Shown one piece after another: positions 31,293 through 46,200 of a stretch of DNA of 64,000 bases (its first letter is position 1; the number at the start of each line of letters is the position of its first letter). The translations under genes and the position numbers were made by a program. Origin of the DNA: Siphonodentalium dalli (taxonomy: Eukaryota; Mollusca; Scaphopoda; Gadilida; Siphonodentaliidae); assembly GCA_032622095.1 (NCBI GenBank), contig CP136063.1:183931956-183995955 (forward strand), in the 5' to 3' direction. The notes beneath the pieces were generated by a model. It was not told the origin of the DNA and searched no databases. It saw only the letters and a list, made by a program, of their open reading frames with translations.

Positions 31293-34200
31293 CTGCAAGA
31301 TATAGAGTTTTAATACACGATCCTACCATTATTCCATTCAATAAACCCATTCAATAAATTGTGATATTAAACGTTCGTTTAATAACAGGAAATAATGCCA
31401 GGTGACCTTTGATTTCTGGTTTTTCGTCTGATTACATTCCGTACGCTACGTCTCAAAAATACTATGGCTTCCAATATTTTCCAACAAAAACTATAATGAA
31501 TGATGAGTTTGAAACGTTATGTAATTAATTATACGCCATTAAGTACGCCAAAAAGTCTTATTTGTCTGGGAATATTTCTTCACGCGGGCAAACAACGCAT
31601 ATAGTTACGTGAAACGTCATCGCATGCCTTATAGAAGCCGATGATAGTTTCGCGTCCCATTTGTTGATTTAAGTATGTATTTTCGAGGGTTTGAATCATG
31701 TAATAAATAGAATCTACAATTCGTCCCCAGTTTATAGAGGAACTTACAAAACTCGTACAGTAAATTAGGTCTGAACCTCGCCAAAGGCTCGGTCCAAACC
31801 TAATTTACTGGACTCGTTTTGTAAATTCCGCTATTAACTGGGGACGAGTTGTAGATCCTCTCTATATATCTATATTCAATTGAATTCCTATTAACGATTG
31901 TGTTACCACTTAATGATGTCCTTTCCGATTCGACACCATAAAACCACCAACAATATATATACAAGCAAACAATTATGTCGGACAATATGCACACATTCAA
32001 TGGAGGTTTTGGTGAGCAGGCATCGACATTAAAAAGAGGAAGTTTTAACACTTTTTGAATTTTTATCAGCCAAGTAAACATTCCAATGATAGGCTCTTAT
32101 AAAGAGCGTCCTTGCTAATCTCGTCGATCAAAAACAGTAGACAATAAAGAGCGTTCTTAAATAAACTTTTGTAATATTTTTCTATGGCTTTGTTTTGTTT
32201 ACTCATAATCAATAATCTGATGTTCAGTAATGCCTTAAATAATCGACTCCTTGACCACAGCAGAAATATGGGTAATTTTTCAGGCTTGTTGCCATTCATC
32301 GCAAAGCTCTCACTCAAGGTATTGTACTTCCCATGATTCCCAGATTGTAGAACAATATTCGAGCTTAGGTCGCAGACATGCTTTGTATGCTAGCTCCTAT
32401 GTTATGTGATTCAGTCCGTGTTGATGAATCTAAGTGAGGCATTAGCTTTGTTTGTGGTAGTGTGTTTATGTGTGTCCCACAACATGTCTAATTTTGAGAT
32501 AGTAATTCCTAGCTCATTTGTGCTTTCTGTGCTCTTTAGTTTCTGATTGTGTATCGTGGATATTGTGTTCTTGTATCCAGTGTGTGTGGATATTTAAATT
32601 TCATCTGCCACTAATATTTACACTTTCCAAGATATTGAAGGTCCTGCTGAAGGGTATTGGACTACATGTATTGTGGAGATGATGTGCAGTAGATCATGGT
32701 ATCATCTGCAAATATGCGAGAATGGCATGGCAGAGAAAGTGGGAGGTCGTTCATATAAATGATAACGAGACAATGTCCAAGGAAATAACCTTGTGCAACC
32801 ACGATATTAACGGGGAGAGATGAATTTTTATACTTATTACTTATACATGTAGATGATTTTGTTGTGTATTTTCGCGATGCCCGTGTCTTACGAATGGTTG
32901 TATGTAATGTCAAGTAATACCCTGAAAACCAATACAATCGATCATAATAGAGAAATCGTTTTATTAACTGCTGCTTTTGGGACACGGAAACATGTACGAT
33001 CTTTATCAGATACGATCATTGGAATTTTGACCCCCCCCCTGACAAATTAAAAACGTGTTGAAAATTCCTCTTTTGAACGTCGATATATATGATAACTGGT
33101 AATCAAAACATAATTTTATTGGGCTCATGTGTACGATATATTTATTGTTTGGTATAAAACGTATCATTTGCAGTTGTATGGTGTCAAAATCGGACGGTGG
33201 ATCTTTAACGTTTGTTTCACACATTTTCTAAAGCGATGTTGAATACATCATATATATAGCCATAAAGTTGATATCAGCATTCGACATTAGTTATTTAGTA
33301 TATACTCTATGTTGACATATATTCATAACGTTAATAGTATAAAGTGGTTGCATTTGAATAAGCGTTCCTAGAAGTTTACTAACGGTTGGTTATCATGCAG
33401 TGACGATCTATGTGAACAGCCCCTCGCGATTCAAACACCGAGGACGGGTTCATGATCATAGTGACGTCATGAACACTTTGGGGTGTCGTTACCAGATAGG
33501 ATCTGATAATCCAAACCTACATTTAATAATGGTTTTCCCGGCTTGTTATTTTTCTGTTCTATATATAAGTGTTAGAATCGTCGAGTTAACATGCGCACCG
33601 CGTCTTAGTTGTCTCTCTTTCGAGGATTCCAATTTACCAAGTGATGGTTCACAGGCCTGTGTGCGACCTTTCTGACGTACAATTGTAGTATATATAATGA
33701 AAGTGTCAATGACACTGAAGCTCAACTTGGAAATGGGTTCATGCCATATATTAAAGTCCATAGAACGACAGGGAACTCGGAAAGTTAATATGCTTATGTT
33801 ACTAGAGGTTACCCTAAAGATGCATAAACAGTTTGGGGTTAATCTGATGAAAAAGTGCAAAATGATGGAGTAATACCACTAGAAAATGTGAAATCTGAGA
33901 TGGCCGCCATCTAAGGCCACCCAGAAGATCCATATGACATTTGGTGATGATCAGATGGCGGCCATGTTTTTCAATGAAATACGGACAATTTGATGGCACC
34001 CATCTAGAGGTCACCCTGAAGATCCGTGTGATTTTTTAGAAATGCTCGGTTGAGGGAGGTACCCTCTTGTGTGCGCAAAAGGATTTAGTCATACAAAGAT
34101 CGATGTAAAATCTAGGATGGCCGCTGGTGGTATTTTTTTTTAATCGTAAACATTTGAGGGCTCCCATCCAGAAGTCACCGCGATGATCCATATGAAGTTC

Positions 34201-37200
34201 GGTGATGATCGGATCAGGGATGTGGTCTGTAGCGTGTGCCAAAGTATTTAGTCACGCTAGGAGTAAAATCGAAGATAGCTGCCGGCGGCCATGTTTTTCA
34301 TAAAAATTTTCAAATTCGATAGCTCCCATCTATCTAGAGGTGATTCCTAAACATGCCTGTAAATTTTCAAAACAATTATTCAATAAATACGTGTTGCAGG
34401 GTGTGCCGATGGATTCAAATTTGAAATCCAAGATGAGTACTGGCGGAAAACATCAATGGCTCCCATCTAGATGTCACCCTGAACATCCGTATGAAGTTTG
34501 GGGACGATCGGATGAGAGATGTGACCTGCAGGGTGTGCTAACTTAAATTATTCACGGACGGACGCACGAACGCACGGACGACGGTCGCCAACCCATGACA
34601 ATAGCTCAAACTTGACTTTATCAAGTTGAGATAAAAACGATAATGAAAACAAAATAAGAAAACAGATAACAAAAACAAAGAAACAAAAACAAAACAATCG
34701 AAGAAACCAATGTATTAACAAGGAAACCGAGATCGTTGCTAGACATCCACTGGTATTGTTCAATGGATACTTATAGTTTGCTATCACTTTTTGTCAAATT
34801 GGACAACAAAGGAATCTAAATAGCAACTATCACAGTCCCTGGTTCAAACAATTTATTATAAATCGACTACGAAATGTTCATTTCCAACTAGAAAATTGTG
34901 AATTAACTACATATTTGCAGGGTGCGTCAACACATTTTACAGACACGTATATAGGCCGGGGTGGCGGGTGGTCTACAAAACAAATTTTTACTTAGCTAAA
35001 AAAACATATCACTCAAGCTTTTTACGTCAAAATCAAATTTGGCTCACAGAAGAATATAACGGGATATTATCTTTGTATATAGCATATATAGTCATGTAGT
35101 AGCTCGGTCTGTCTTCAGAATCCATTATATAGGACCCATCAACTGGAGGCATATAATGAATGCACTACTATACCGGTGTGTATGTGCATGTGACTGATAC
35201 AAGCCAAAATCGAGACCACTCAACCATTTAACAATTTAATTCTCCATATAGGAGACCGTAAAACACACACCATGCTGTCCACAAGCCCTGCATAATTTAA
35301 ATGGATTACTGATACACACACTGGTATAACTATAGTACATTATATAGTATCATGATGGTTATCAGGGGTGTACAAGAAAACCATAGTCAGAAATGGTAAT
35401 ATAATTATACTATAAAGTAGCTTTCAAATTTTATGTGGGAAATTTGCATACTTCCATATTTCAAATTTTCCCGTTTCTCGTGTTATACATTACATTCTTC
35501 AAACTGTCTTCTTTATTACACAAGCTGATGGGCCAGACTTCGTCCGGGCTGTTTCCCATCAGATTTCCGGAGAAAGGCGCGATTTGACCTTGAATTGACT
35601 ATTTCGAAAGTCAAGGTCAGGTCAGGGTCATGATTTGACCCGTCCAAAACACTCCCCCGACAAAAGTACCCATAGGTATCAAATTTCGTCGAAATCCATC
35701 CGTTTTACCAGATTTGACCTTTGATTGACTACATTGAAGGTCAAGGTCACTCCGATGTCAAGATTTGACCCATTCAAAACACTCCCCGGACAAAAGTATC
35801 CCTAGGTATCAAATGTCGCCGAAATTCGTCCGTTTTACCCAAATTGAAGTTGCATTGACAATTTTAAAGGTCAAGGTCAGGTCGGGGTCACGACCCGTCC
35901 AAACACTTCCCGGACACAAATACCACTATGTATAAAATTACGTTGAAATCTATGGAAAGTCGAAGAGGACATGTTAGTTGCTAATTGCTAGATATACGAC
36001 GCACGACTTGTCGCGGTTTTTTTAAATGTGTTTCAAACTAGGAGATAGAAGTATTCTGCGTTTCAAATGGTGATGAATTAGAGTATTTTATTCAAATTTT
36101 ATGGCATAAATTGTTATTAAAACCGTATATACTATAACAAAAATGAACGACTCCAAAATTAAGTGGGCCTTTAAACAAAGTCACAATTGCAGTTAGGCTC
36201 ATCTCATACTCGTCTATTCAGCGATATCCTGCTGCGCAGTTTGTTATAGCCTCCAGCATTCATTGAGCGTTATAGCCCCACTGTAATAATTCGCCTTTAG
36301 CAGGCGTACACTTGTTTCAGATTATTGAGATATTAGGTCACACCACAGGAGCTTGGAATTTGGTCAAAACCCCTCTTTTATTGGCGGAACCACCACCCGG
36401 GACCAAAGGTCACGGAAGGAACGAAACAGAAAATTGTTGCCACCTATTTTGAACTCAACTGTATTCCTACAAAAAATATATTTTCACTAAAAACTTTTGG
36501 TACCTCTTACACCTTAGATGCAAATCTACAACATTCCATAGGTATATTTTTCCAGTTCTTCGAAAACCTCACTTTATTTCGGTAATGTATTGTAAATTCA
36601 CCAACGAACACAAATTCTGCGACACCTACATCACCCGTTCTAGAATCTGAGTAGCGGAACTGGTACCTAAATATGCGGAAACTTTAAAACTATGATCCGG
36701 AGACGGATAGCATGAAAGTACCGTTTATAATTTCGAACATAGCTGCTGATTACATGTTTATTACATGACCGTACCGATGCACTGATCATCATGAACTTTT
36801 TATGGATGATATAACATTGGCGTCTAGATGGGAACGAATTATTTTGGGCTCATTTGCATAAAAACATGGCCACTGGCAGCCATCGTGGATTTAAGTGATA
36901 ATACTTGATAAATCTTAGTCAATAACACAGCCTAGAGCCTGTGTCGATGCTCCTATATCATCACGAAATTGTCCATCGATCATGACATTGATATATAGAC
37001 GACACCGAGTCATTTTGGGCTTATTTGCATGAAAAAAACGGCCGCCAACAGTCAACTTGGATTTCAAAATTGCATCATTTAGCACCGTGGGCAAGAGGTC
37101 GCAGTGTTGGTCCGATCATAATTAAATTTGTCACGGAGGTTGACATTGACATATAGATGGGAACGAGTCATTTTGCTGTGAATTCTCAAAGAAACATGGC

Positions 37201-40200
37201 CGCCGTCGGATTTCAGCGACAACACCGCATATATAATTAAATCAATAACACTGCCTAGAGAGGCTAGGCCTATATGTCGATGAACCGATCATCGTTAAAT
37301 TGTGCATGGGTCATGACATTGGTATCAAAATGAGAACGAATCATTGCTAGAGACTGTAACATTGGTGCGATCGTCGTGTAATTAGTCATAGAAACATGGC
37401 CGCCGTCGGATTTCAGCCACTCGTTTCATCGACCATGAAAGTTACGCCGATGGGGTCATTGTCACAAGACTCCGGTCAGTGACGGTCACATTCGTAGCCA
37501 GTGTAACCAGCTTATTTCACCGGCGATCACAGTCAGCTTTTCTAATTCGTGGTTTATATTGCCCGAAATATGACGTCATCACGTTCGTGACTAAAATGTC
37601 GACGTCATGCTCCAAAACTGACTTCGTTTATCAACTTATATTGGAATATAATTCGAGCATTCCAACGACATTGATCCGAAACATCAGGTTATAAATGAAC
37701 TTATATCAAAACTAAATTCAAGTTGTTTTCATCCATCAACTCAGAAAAATTAGATTAACCTGATCGTGTCCATTGAGGCTCGCCTGAATATGAAAAGCTG
37801 GCTACAAATGTGATCGCCATAGAAAAGCTGGCTACATTTGTGATCGATTAAAAAACCTGGCTACGAATGTGATCGGATCGCGGAGCCTTGTGACAATGAC
37901 CCCATCATCGAAAGTTACATTAAGTAATGTTTTTAATATTTTTTTGGTATTTTTGATTTTGAGAAAAACAATGCCGATGGTGGCTAGCTGTCTTGAATTT
38001 AAAATTTGAATTTCCAATTCATGAGCACAGGCTATATAATCATATGCATAAAGCCATTCTTTGAGAGTTTTGGTGCTGATTCGTTACGACACACGAGTGG
38101 CGTATACTATTTATAGATCCTGGTACCGGTACAGTTGACAATACTTATAGTTGCTTATTAAATAAAATTTATGTTAGCGAGTTTATCACTAACTCAAATT
38201 TATAAACTAGTTATTCGGTAAACCAGTTTGTATTATATACAACTTGCAAACGCACAAATAAAACGTATACTGTGAAGAATACGCAGGTTAATTTTGTGCT
38301 CTTACATTAAAGAATCTTATTACATTTTGTTACTGTATTTGGAATATTAATGGCGAGTTTTTGTACCCTACATTGACAAATTTGAATTACGCGAAACTAA
38401 ACACTCGTTCTATATATGCATGGCCAATATCGTTACCTAACTCAAGAAAAATGTCTTCTCTCATCAACTAAGACATATATTTGTTCGTCAGAACTAGTAA
38501 AAAACAGCAATTGATGTGGAAATAATTAAGATATTCTGGCAACGAATCTGCACCAAAACGCACAAAGGAATCGCTTCATGCATAGGCATATATACCAGGC
38601 CTCCCCGTGAGTCTATGTATCTTTTTCTTCTACTTCGTGATATTCGACCAGTAATCAGTTGGTTGATTACTATTACTATTATATGATGGATATTTTAGGC
38701 CTATACTACGGAGCGCGACACAAGCTCCTATGAGAGAGAGAGAGAGAGGGAGCTAGAGAGTTTTGGTCCCCTTATGACCAATCATTGCAACCAGTAGCAT
38801 TACAAAGTCAAGTAGTACATATAGGCCTACCTGTACATAACGAACATAAAACAAGAAGAAAAAAACAATACCAGGTGGTCGTGCCATAAATAGAAATAAA
38901 TTAAATATGAAATATATGTACAAATTACCATTCAGTCAAATGAAGAATATCTTCGTGGGTAGTCGTCATTTTCATGAGATGATAACAGCACACAGAAAAA
39001 TACAGAAATTTTCAGGAAAATGCACAAAACATCAGGATTAGATCTTCAAAAACGAGCATAGTATGACGCAAACATAAACAGATTTAAGTTTTCTGGCGCC
39101 TAAGTTCGAAAACCGCACGCACTTTCAAATATTTTTGAATTTCGCGGGCTTTAAATTTAGGTTTCGATTTTATTTCGTTCCGACTTTGTTATTTCGGAAA
39201 AATGGTTTTGTACCATTTGTCATTCAGATTCTAGAACGGGTGATGTAGGTGTCGCAGATTTGTGTTCGTTGGTGAATTTACAATACATTACCGAAATAAA
39301 GTGAGGTTTTCGAAGAACGGGAAAAATATACCTATGGAATGTTGTAGATTGGCATCCAAGGTGTAAGAGGTACCAAAAGTTTTTAGTGAAAATATATTTT
39401 TTGTATGAATACAGTTGAGTTCAAAATAGGTGGCAACAATTTTCTGTTTCGTTCCTTCCGTGACCTTTGGTCCCGGGTGGTGGTTCCGCCAATAAAAGAG
39501 GGGTTTTGACCAAATTCCAAGCTCCTGTGGTCACACGTAATGACATTAAATCGCAGGGAACATAGCAATTGTGTGGGTTGCTTGGCGTGAATATGTAATG
39601 AGAAATAAGGTCATACGTAATGACATTTAACTCAAGAAAACCCGCGAAAACAAAACAAAATCACATTTAATGTTTTAAGTTATTTCCTTCATAAAAAGAA
39701 TCTTCGTGATAATGAACCCTCTCAATACTTTAGAAACTGAATTAACCTTAAAATAACAAAAACCATTAGAATAGAGAACCTTCGGAATAACGAACCTTCG
39801 GATTGGTGAACCTTCGGAATAGCGAACATTCAGAGAAATTTTGGAATAGTGTACCTTCGGGATATTGAACCTTCGGACTAGAGCAATGCCCCCCAATATT
39901 CATATTTTATGTCCCGAGTTCAAAGGTATGGGCCCATAAAATTCTAAATTTGGCCCTTAAAATATTGAACCCCAAATTGGAGCCCGCACAGAACAGCACT
40001 TATGTCAACTGTACCTGTGTCATGTCCCAATGCTGGATGGTCCATATAGACCACAACATTCATATTATATGCCAAGAATTCAAAGGTATGGGCCCACGTA
40101 ATCACATTAAATCTCAAGAAAACCCGCGAACACAAAACAAAATCACATTTAATGTTCTAAGTTGTTTCCTCCTGTATCTGTATCGGTGTGCGCGCAGGAT

Positions 40201-43200
40201 CAGTTCGGATGTGAGCACACACTCCATAAAATGAATCTTCGTGATAATGAACCCTCTCAATACTTTAGAATATAGAATTAACCTAAAAATAAAAAAGAAC
40301 TTCGGAATGGAGAACCTTCGGAATAGGAACCTTCGGAATAGTGAACCTTCGAAATAGCAAGTATTCAGAATAGAGAACCTTCGGAATAGTGGACCTTCGG
40401 GATAGCGAACCTTCATAATAGAAACATGTCTCCACAATTTCACCGGTGACGTGAACACATGTGCTAATCTTTGTTGGACTATCGTCACTATCGGAACGGT
40501 TTATCTCAAGTACGAAATACCTAACCATAATACATTCGCCCAGAGGATTATCGATCGTCCGCTCAAACATAGGAAACTCTACACCAGTGTACACCCACTG
40601 GCGTGGCGGTAAGAAAGCGGGTAACAGAATGCTGGTATAGTCTGTTACCAGCTACAAGAGCCTGGCAAACATTTCAGACAGCATTATTACACATTTAGTT
40701 GTTCGATCAGTTTCACCGAAATTATCTCATACTTGACCTTTATAATGGGTATTAGTATAGTGTGGGTACACGAAATCCTGTATAGTAACAAGAGCATCGC
40801 TGGGGCGTGGCTATTAAAACGTCCGCGCGTTACATGTAGTTAACTTGCAAATCAGGTGAATTAAGTTGAAAAAGGGGCCGAAACTCATTTAAACATAATT
40901 GGACAAAACATATATTTGAACTTAGCTTGTATATTTTAGGTTGAGAAACACAAATAATAATTTTAGTTATGATTAAATAATCCAATCAGAGTTATTAGTC
41001 GCAAACAAAATTATTATGAAATCATTATATAAGTTCAAAAATGGCCGTCATTTATGCAAAATAATTTGACGGAACCAATATTCGAACTGTAATATTGACT
41101 GAAAAATACACATGCCAACTTTGGTTCATGTACTAACGTCGAAAGTGTGATGTCTCGTGGAATATCATATACATGAGATTAAATGTACTCACCCGAACGA
41201 CGTATGTTATATTAATATAATTGCAATGAAGAAGGTCGGACGGTGTCGTGTTGGGAATCTCTATTCGCTCTCGATAAAAATTCGCTTCTCTGCTGGGAGC
41301 GAGGTCCGCTTTGCTTATAACCACAAGATCGTCTGTTCTCGTAGTTGAATGGCCGCCGTGAGAGAGGAATGTTTTTATCTGGAATGAATCTTCGAATCCA
41401 CTAATCTGAATATAAATTCGTGTTGACGCGTGGTTTGTGACAACTTAATCTCATGCCGATACTATAATCTTCTAAGAAACATAATACAAAGTAATTATAT
41501 TTAAAAGTAAATAAAGATATTAAATATAAAACTATAAACTATCAACCTACCCCCCCCCCCCCCACCAGTATATTCTTAACTGAGTCAACATTTCAATTTC
41601 GATCCAACTATCCAACTCTATGTACATTACGTTACATGATATACACAATATACGGTTAGAAATAAGCCACCACCCGATAGAGGAGCATTCTTTGACGTTT
41701 TCAAAAATGGTATAGTTTAGCGTGTATCGGTTGGAAACGGCTTAACACGTGCAACGCCAAGCGTGGCATATTCCCCGACGCTTAGTTTACACATCGGAGT
41801 GGCGACAATGCTAAATGTTTGCATGTAATGTTCATATATTTGTATTTTCCAAAGTCCAAAAGGTCGGTAACTCTGGTGAAAATCAATGGATAGAACCTAT
41901 TGCACGGAAGTATCCTTTTGTTCCATCGTGTTGGCCTATCATGCACAATACCAAAATCCGGGACGTAGCTAGATGGTCCTCGTTGTTGGGTGTCCAACAT
42001 GGAATCTCCAACTGCACACCCGTCATTGAAGCAGACCGAATTTTCCAAGAAATGTCACGTGCACCGTTGGAATTTTTCCACTGATGCCCCATTGTAACTG
42101 GTAGCCATTGCAATGTCAAAATGCCATTACGGGAGCGACCATTCAATTAATAAATATCTCTTGTCTCGAATTTTCGATTAATGTTATGCAGTTGTAATCG
42201 GAAAGTTTGCAAACAAATTATATAAAACTTTTCGGTCATAACTTATCGCCTTAATCGAAACAATAGTTATTTCTTAAAATTGAATCCGTCGTTAGCAGAA
42301 TAACCATGCACAATATATAAGTAGAAGATAGAAATAAAACGAGCTTAGATTATTTCCGAATAATGAAGACAAAATTCAATACATTAAAAATATTTTAAAA
42401 TCCAACAAGAGCCGTAAACCGGATAATATTGAATGAACTAAACCCGCAGTAAACCATAGCTGGACAGTCACTATGGACATCGCAACCCGATAATGGATAC
42501 CTCCTGAGTTAAACAAGGTCAAAAGGTCGTATACGCCCAGTCAAACGGACGGAATACTCGACTATATATACCCGACTATACTTTATACCAATATTAATGC
42601 TCTTACCATTGATAACACAATTCTCAGTTGAACGTTGTGTCGGGATCTGTTGTTCACCTCGGCATTCACCGTGATTGTCTCCCCTGCAACATAACCAGTC
42701 TTTTCGAGAACATCAATCTTTCCCTTTATGGGTCCCGATTTGCAGCAGCAACAACACGTATATTTGTCGACTTCGGTCTGCCCGCTTCTCTGAATAAATA
42801 ACACAACGATCGTTTGTTCTTAAGTGTACATGACTCAATCGGTCATACACTGTAATGTCAATGCAAATTGCAAGTAGGGATAAGGTATATGTAGATAATT
42901 AACAGAAATAAATCAATCTATAGGCCATACAAAATATTCCTGCTCTTTGCATTTTTGTTGGTGTAAACAATCTTTAATTATGATCATATCCGACAGAGAT
43001 TAACATGAAACGCGCAAATGTTTACGTAGGTCTGACTCTGATTTCTGTAGGTGATTGACGTGCGGACGTGAAGTTTAATTTGGAGATAAACGTACTCTGC
43101 TGAGTTGAATATTCGGAGAATCTGAGCATGGAAACAGTTTGTGAACGAGCCGGCTTGCCGACGAGTTCATAAACCATTTTCATGCTCGAATACCCGAATA

Positions 43201-46200
43201 TCCAACGACACAGGGTACGCTCCGTAGCTATTCAATCCACCAAAACATAAACTGCAATGGGGGCGCTTTTTATCGACTGTAGATGCTATGAAGTGGGATA
43301 TCCTATTTTCGGTGATCAAATCTCTGGTACGCCCCAGGGGGTTACTCAGAACATGCAGCGCCGGTACAACTTCATGATAACCGTATATATAGTTAGTGTC
43401 GTTTTGGGTAACTCGATTACGTGACTCCCGACAGAGCGGTAACGTATTTTACACGCGTTGTCACTGACACCGTGCTCCATTCATAACGTGTTCTGCAATC
43501 AGTGGCCGATGCTGGTGAATCGAAAACTGAACGTAGCAGCTCTCGGCCAATCAGAATACATACATTATATACATATAATAGAAATTGGGGCACAAGTTAT
43601 ACAAATTACAAGCTGTCCCTCGCCTAATACATTCATTAAGACGGGCGATCAATTGGAATAGAAAATAAAGTTATACTATTCACGAATGTTGAATCAAAAT
43701 TCCTGTACTAATAAATACTCGTCGTTGAGTTAGTTTCACCAATAAATATAGGAATCCTTCTCCGCTTGTATTATCGTTTACTCTCCATGCCTGTCATCTG
43801 TTCATATATCACACACATCCCACCAGACGGGGAATACGCAATTATACTGCACAATAGTTTAACTGAAGGGACAATTCATTTAGTAAATAAATGGTTAACG
43901 TTCTTCAACTTAAACCTCGCAGTTTACCTCTATGCCGGGTTTCCCACATGTGTTCAGATCCAACTGTGCCGATACGTCAAAAAACTTCACAGTTGTGTTG
44001 TCCAGTCTCCACGGTCTGTTTATTTTAGCTTTCATTCTATAGAAGATGTTCCCTACATAACTTTTGAATGATGAAGGTATATCCCGAGGGAGCTGGAAAC
44101 TGAATGGGAACTGATGGCATCCCGGACCTAGTGTCTTGTCTCCAGAAGGCGGTGTATCTGCGTGAAACATAACGTGACCGGTGTACACATGGTGTATGGG
44201 GTGCGCGAAAAATAGTACTGCGCGAATTTAAATACAAGTAAGGTACATTCTCTTCAATCTCACTACCAATGGTAATTTTGTTAACGCGGTGTTATAACCA
44301 ATCAGATCGCTCGTTACAGCATGAGGTGTGGCAATCATCGATAGGCTATGTTGCTTAACGAGGGCAAATGAGATGTTAAGAATAATCAGATATGTCTTGT
44401 TTGAGCATTGATGGTAATGCATTTTCCCAAAAAAATTAATCTTTCATTGACAAAGCTGCAGTTGCAAACCAGTTGATTCGTTAAAATCTATAGAACACTT
44501 AACTAGAGGAAACAAGTTTTTATTTTGTCCGACAAGATACCTTTCGTGAAAATTTGGCAGACTTCCCCCAAAATAGCTTTTCTTGGTTTCCAAGAAAAAA
44601 AAACATTTTTCCTATTAAAATGAATCTACTCAAACTGAGAAATATGTGGATTCGTGAACTAGATATCAATATCAGTTTTTGTGTGATTTTGAGCATTTAA
44701 TTTAAACGGACATGGCTCATCCGAGCCACCAAATTCTGTCGTCGACGTAATTTCGAAGGAGGTATAACATATTAGGTTGACGAAATACACGAAATATTGA
44801 TATACTGGTCTCTTCAAATAATATCCATGGTCACCGTCATATTCCGGTTGCTTTCAAATGTTCGCATAGAGGTGAAACAAAAGTTATTTTATATTACTAT
44901 ATCGAGAACAGGCTAACACGGAGCGCTATTTTCTGTACCATGCCGTGCAAATGGCTGTTTTTTGTTTGGAATTCAAACATCATGTTCAAAGTGGTATTTT
45001 TTATGACTTCAATGCGTCTTTTTGGGACATATAATGCTCGTAGAAAGATAGTTCAAGCATGCATCAACCTATTTCGATACCAGGAACAGCCTTATTTAAT
45101 ATTTTAGAAATATTGTTCTGTTCAAAAACATGCCAGCTCATGGATACATAATTTTAATTTCAACATGATAACTGTGATTTCAAAAACAAATTAAGTCACA
45201 CGGAGTGCAATGCGATGAAATCAAATATTTGGAATGTCCCTTTGTAAAAAACTGAGATATTTGTGAGCATATCTGGACAAACTTCATGGTCACTTAAAGA
45301 CACGGTTGGCCTTGGCGGTGGGTATCCTGTGAAAATATATCCACCCGTCAAAAACCGCCACAAACAGAAAGAACATCAAAATGTAGACAGACTTTGTCCG
45401 TATACAAATAAGAAATATCGCATCAACAGTATGTTATGGTCATATGTTTGACCATTGTTATGTAAACAACAGCATAAAAAGTTACTTTTCTGGTGTTTGT
45501 TTATATTATGATGGTAAACACAAAGAGCGTTCTTTGTGGGTGAATTCCTGATATGGAACGAATAAAGAGCGTTTATGCCATTTGTGTGTGATTAGCCAGC
45601 AGCATTGTGCTGTCTTCTGTAACACAATCAGGCTCTTGCTTGGGTAAAATATAGTAAATCTGTATGATAACATGCTGTTTATGCGATGGTCATGGTAAAT
45701 ATGAACTGAACTGTATGCGTTTTAATGTTTTTCTGTTTACGGTGTTTGGGACAAATATGAATATTTTCGACAATTAAGGCCGCACGTGCCTTTAAGCGCC
45801 ATCTTACAAATCAGATATACTCAGTTCGGGCGAAAACTATTAGAATACCAATCGATTTCAATAATTTACACATTCGTTATAGCACCATTCTGTAAAATAT
45901 TTCGTTCTTCAGATGACGAAATCTATGGTAACGTGTTATACACATGTATGATGTTGTATGCCATATACCAGACCATTATTCAATTCCAATTCCAGAACCA
46001 GTTTGTTTTATGTTAATGATATCCTTTTTGTGGCAATGTAATTGTAAAACATATTATAATTCAATCATTATGGGGATACGGCTTCTTGGAACTTGCCGTT
46101 ACTTGTATCCCATCCCCATTGAAACCTAAAATTCAAATACAATTTGTGACTGATATACAAATGGTGGTACACCATACGTTAACACTTTAAAAATTCTATA

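Larger units (their letters stand above)
36343..39530. mobile_element. 3.2 kb non-autonomous DNA element with ~306-bp TIRs
   Basis: The arms 36343-36650 and 39225-39530 are inverted and almost identical, with only a handful of mismatches by eye. The outer end is CCACAGGAGCTTGGAATTTG. Both ends are flanked by TCACA (36338-36342 and 39531-39535), a 5-bp target duplication. The interior contains diverged tandem blocks (36830-37430), a nested MITE (37446-37909) and AT-rich filler. No transposase ORF. The superfamily is not assignable from TIR and TSD alone. Confidence 0.85.

Noticed and set aside
41782-42146. Overlapping frames on both strands
   Set aside because: No family resemblance, inside gene B intron 4, no splice-site context.
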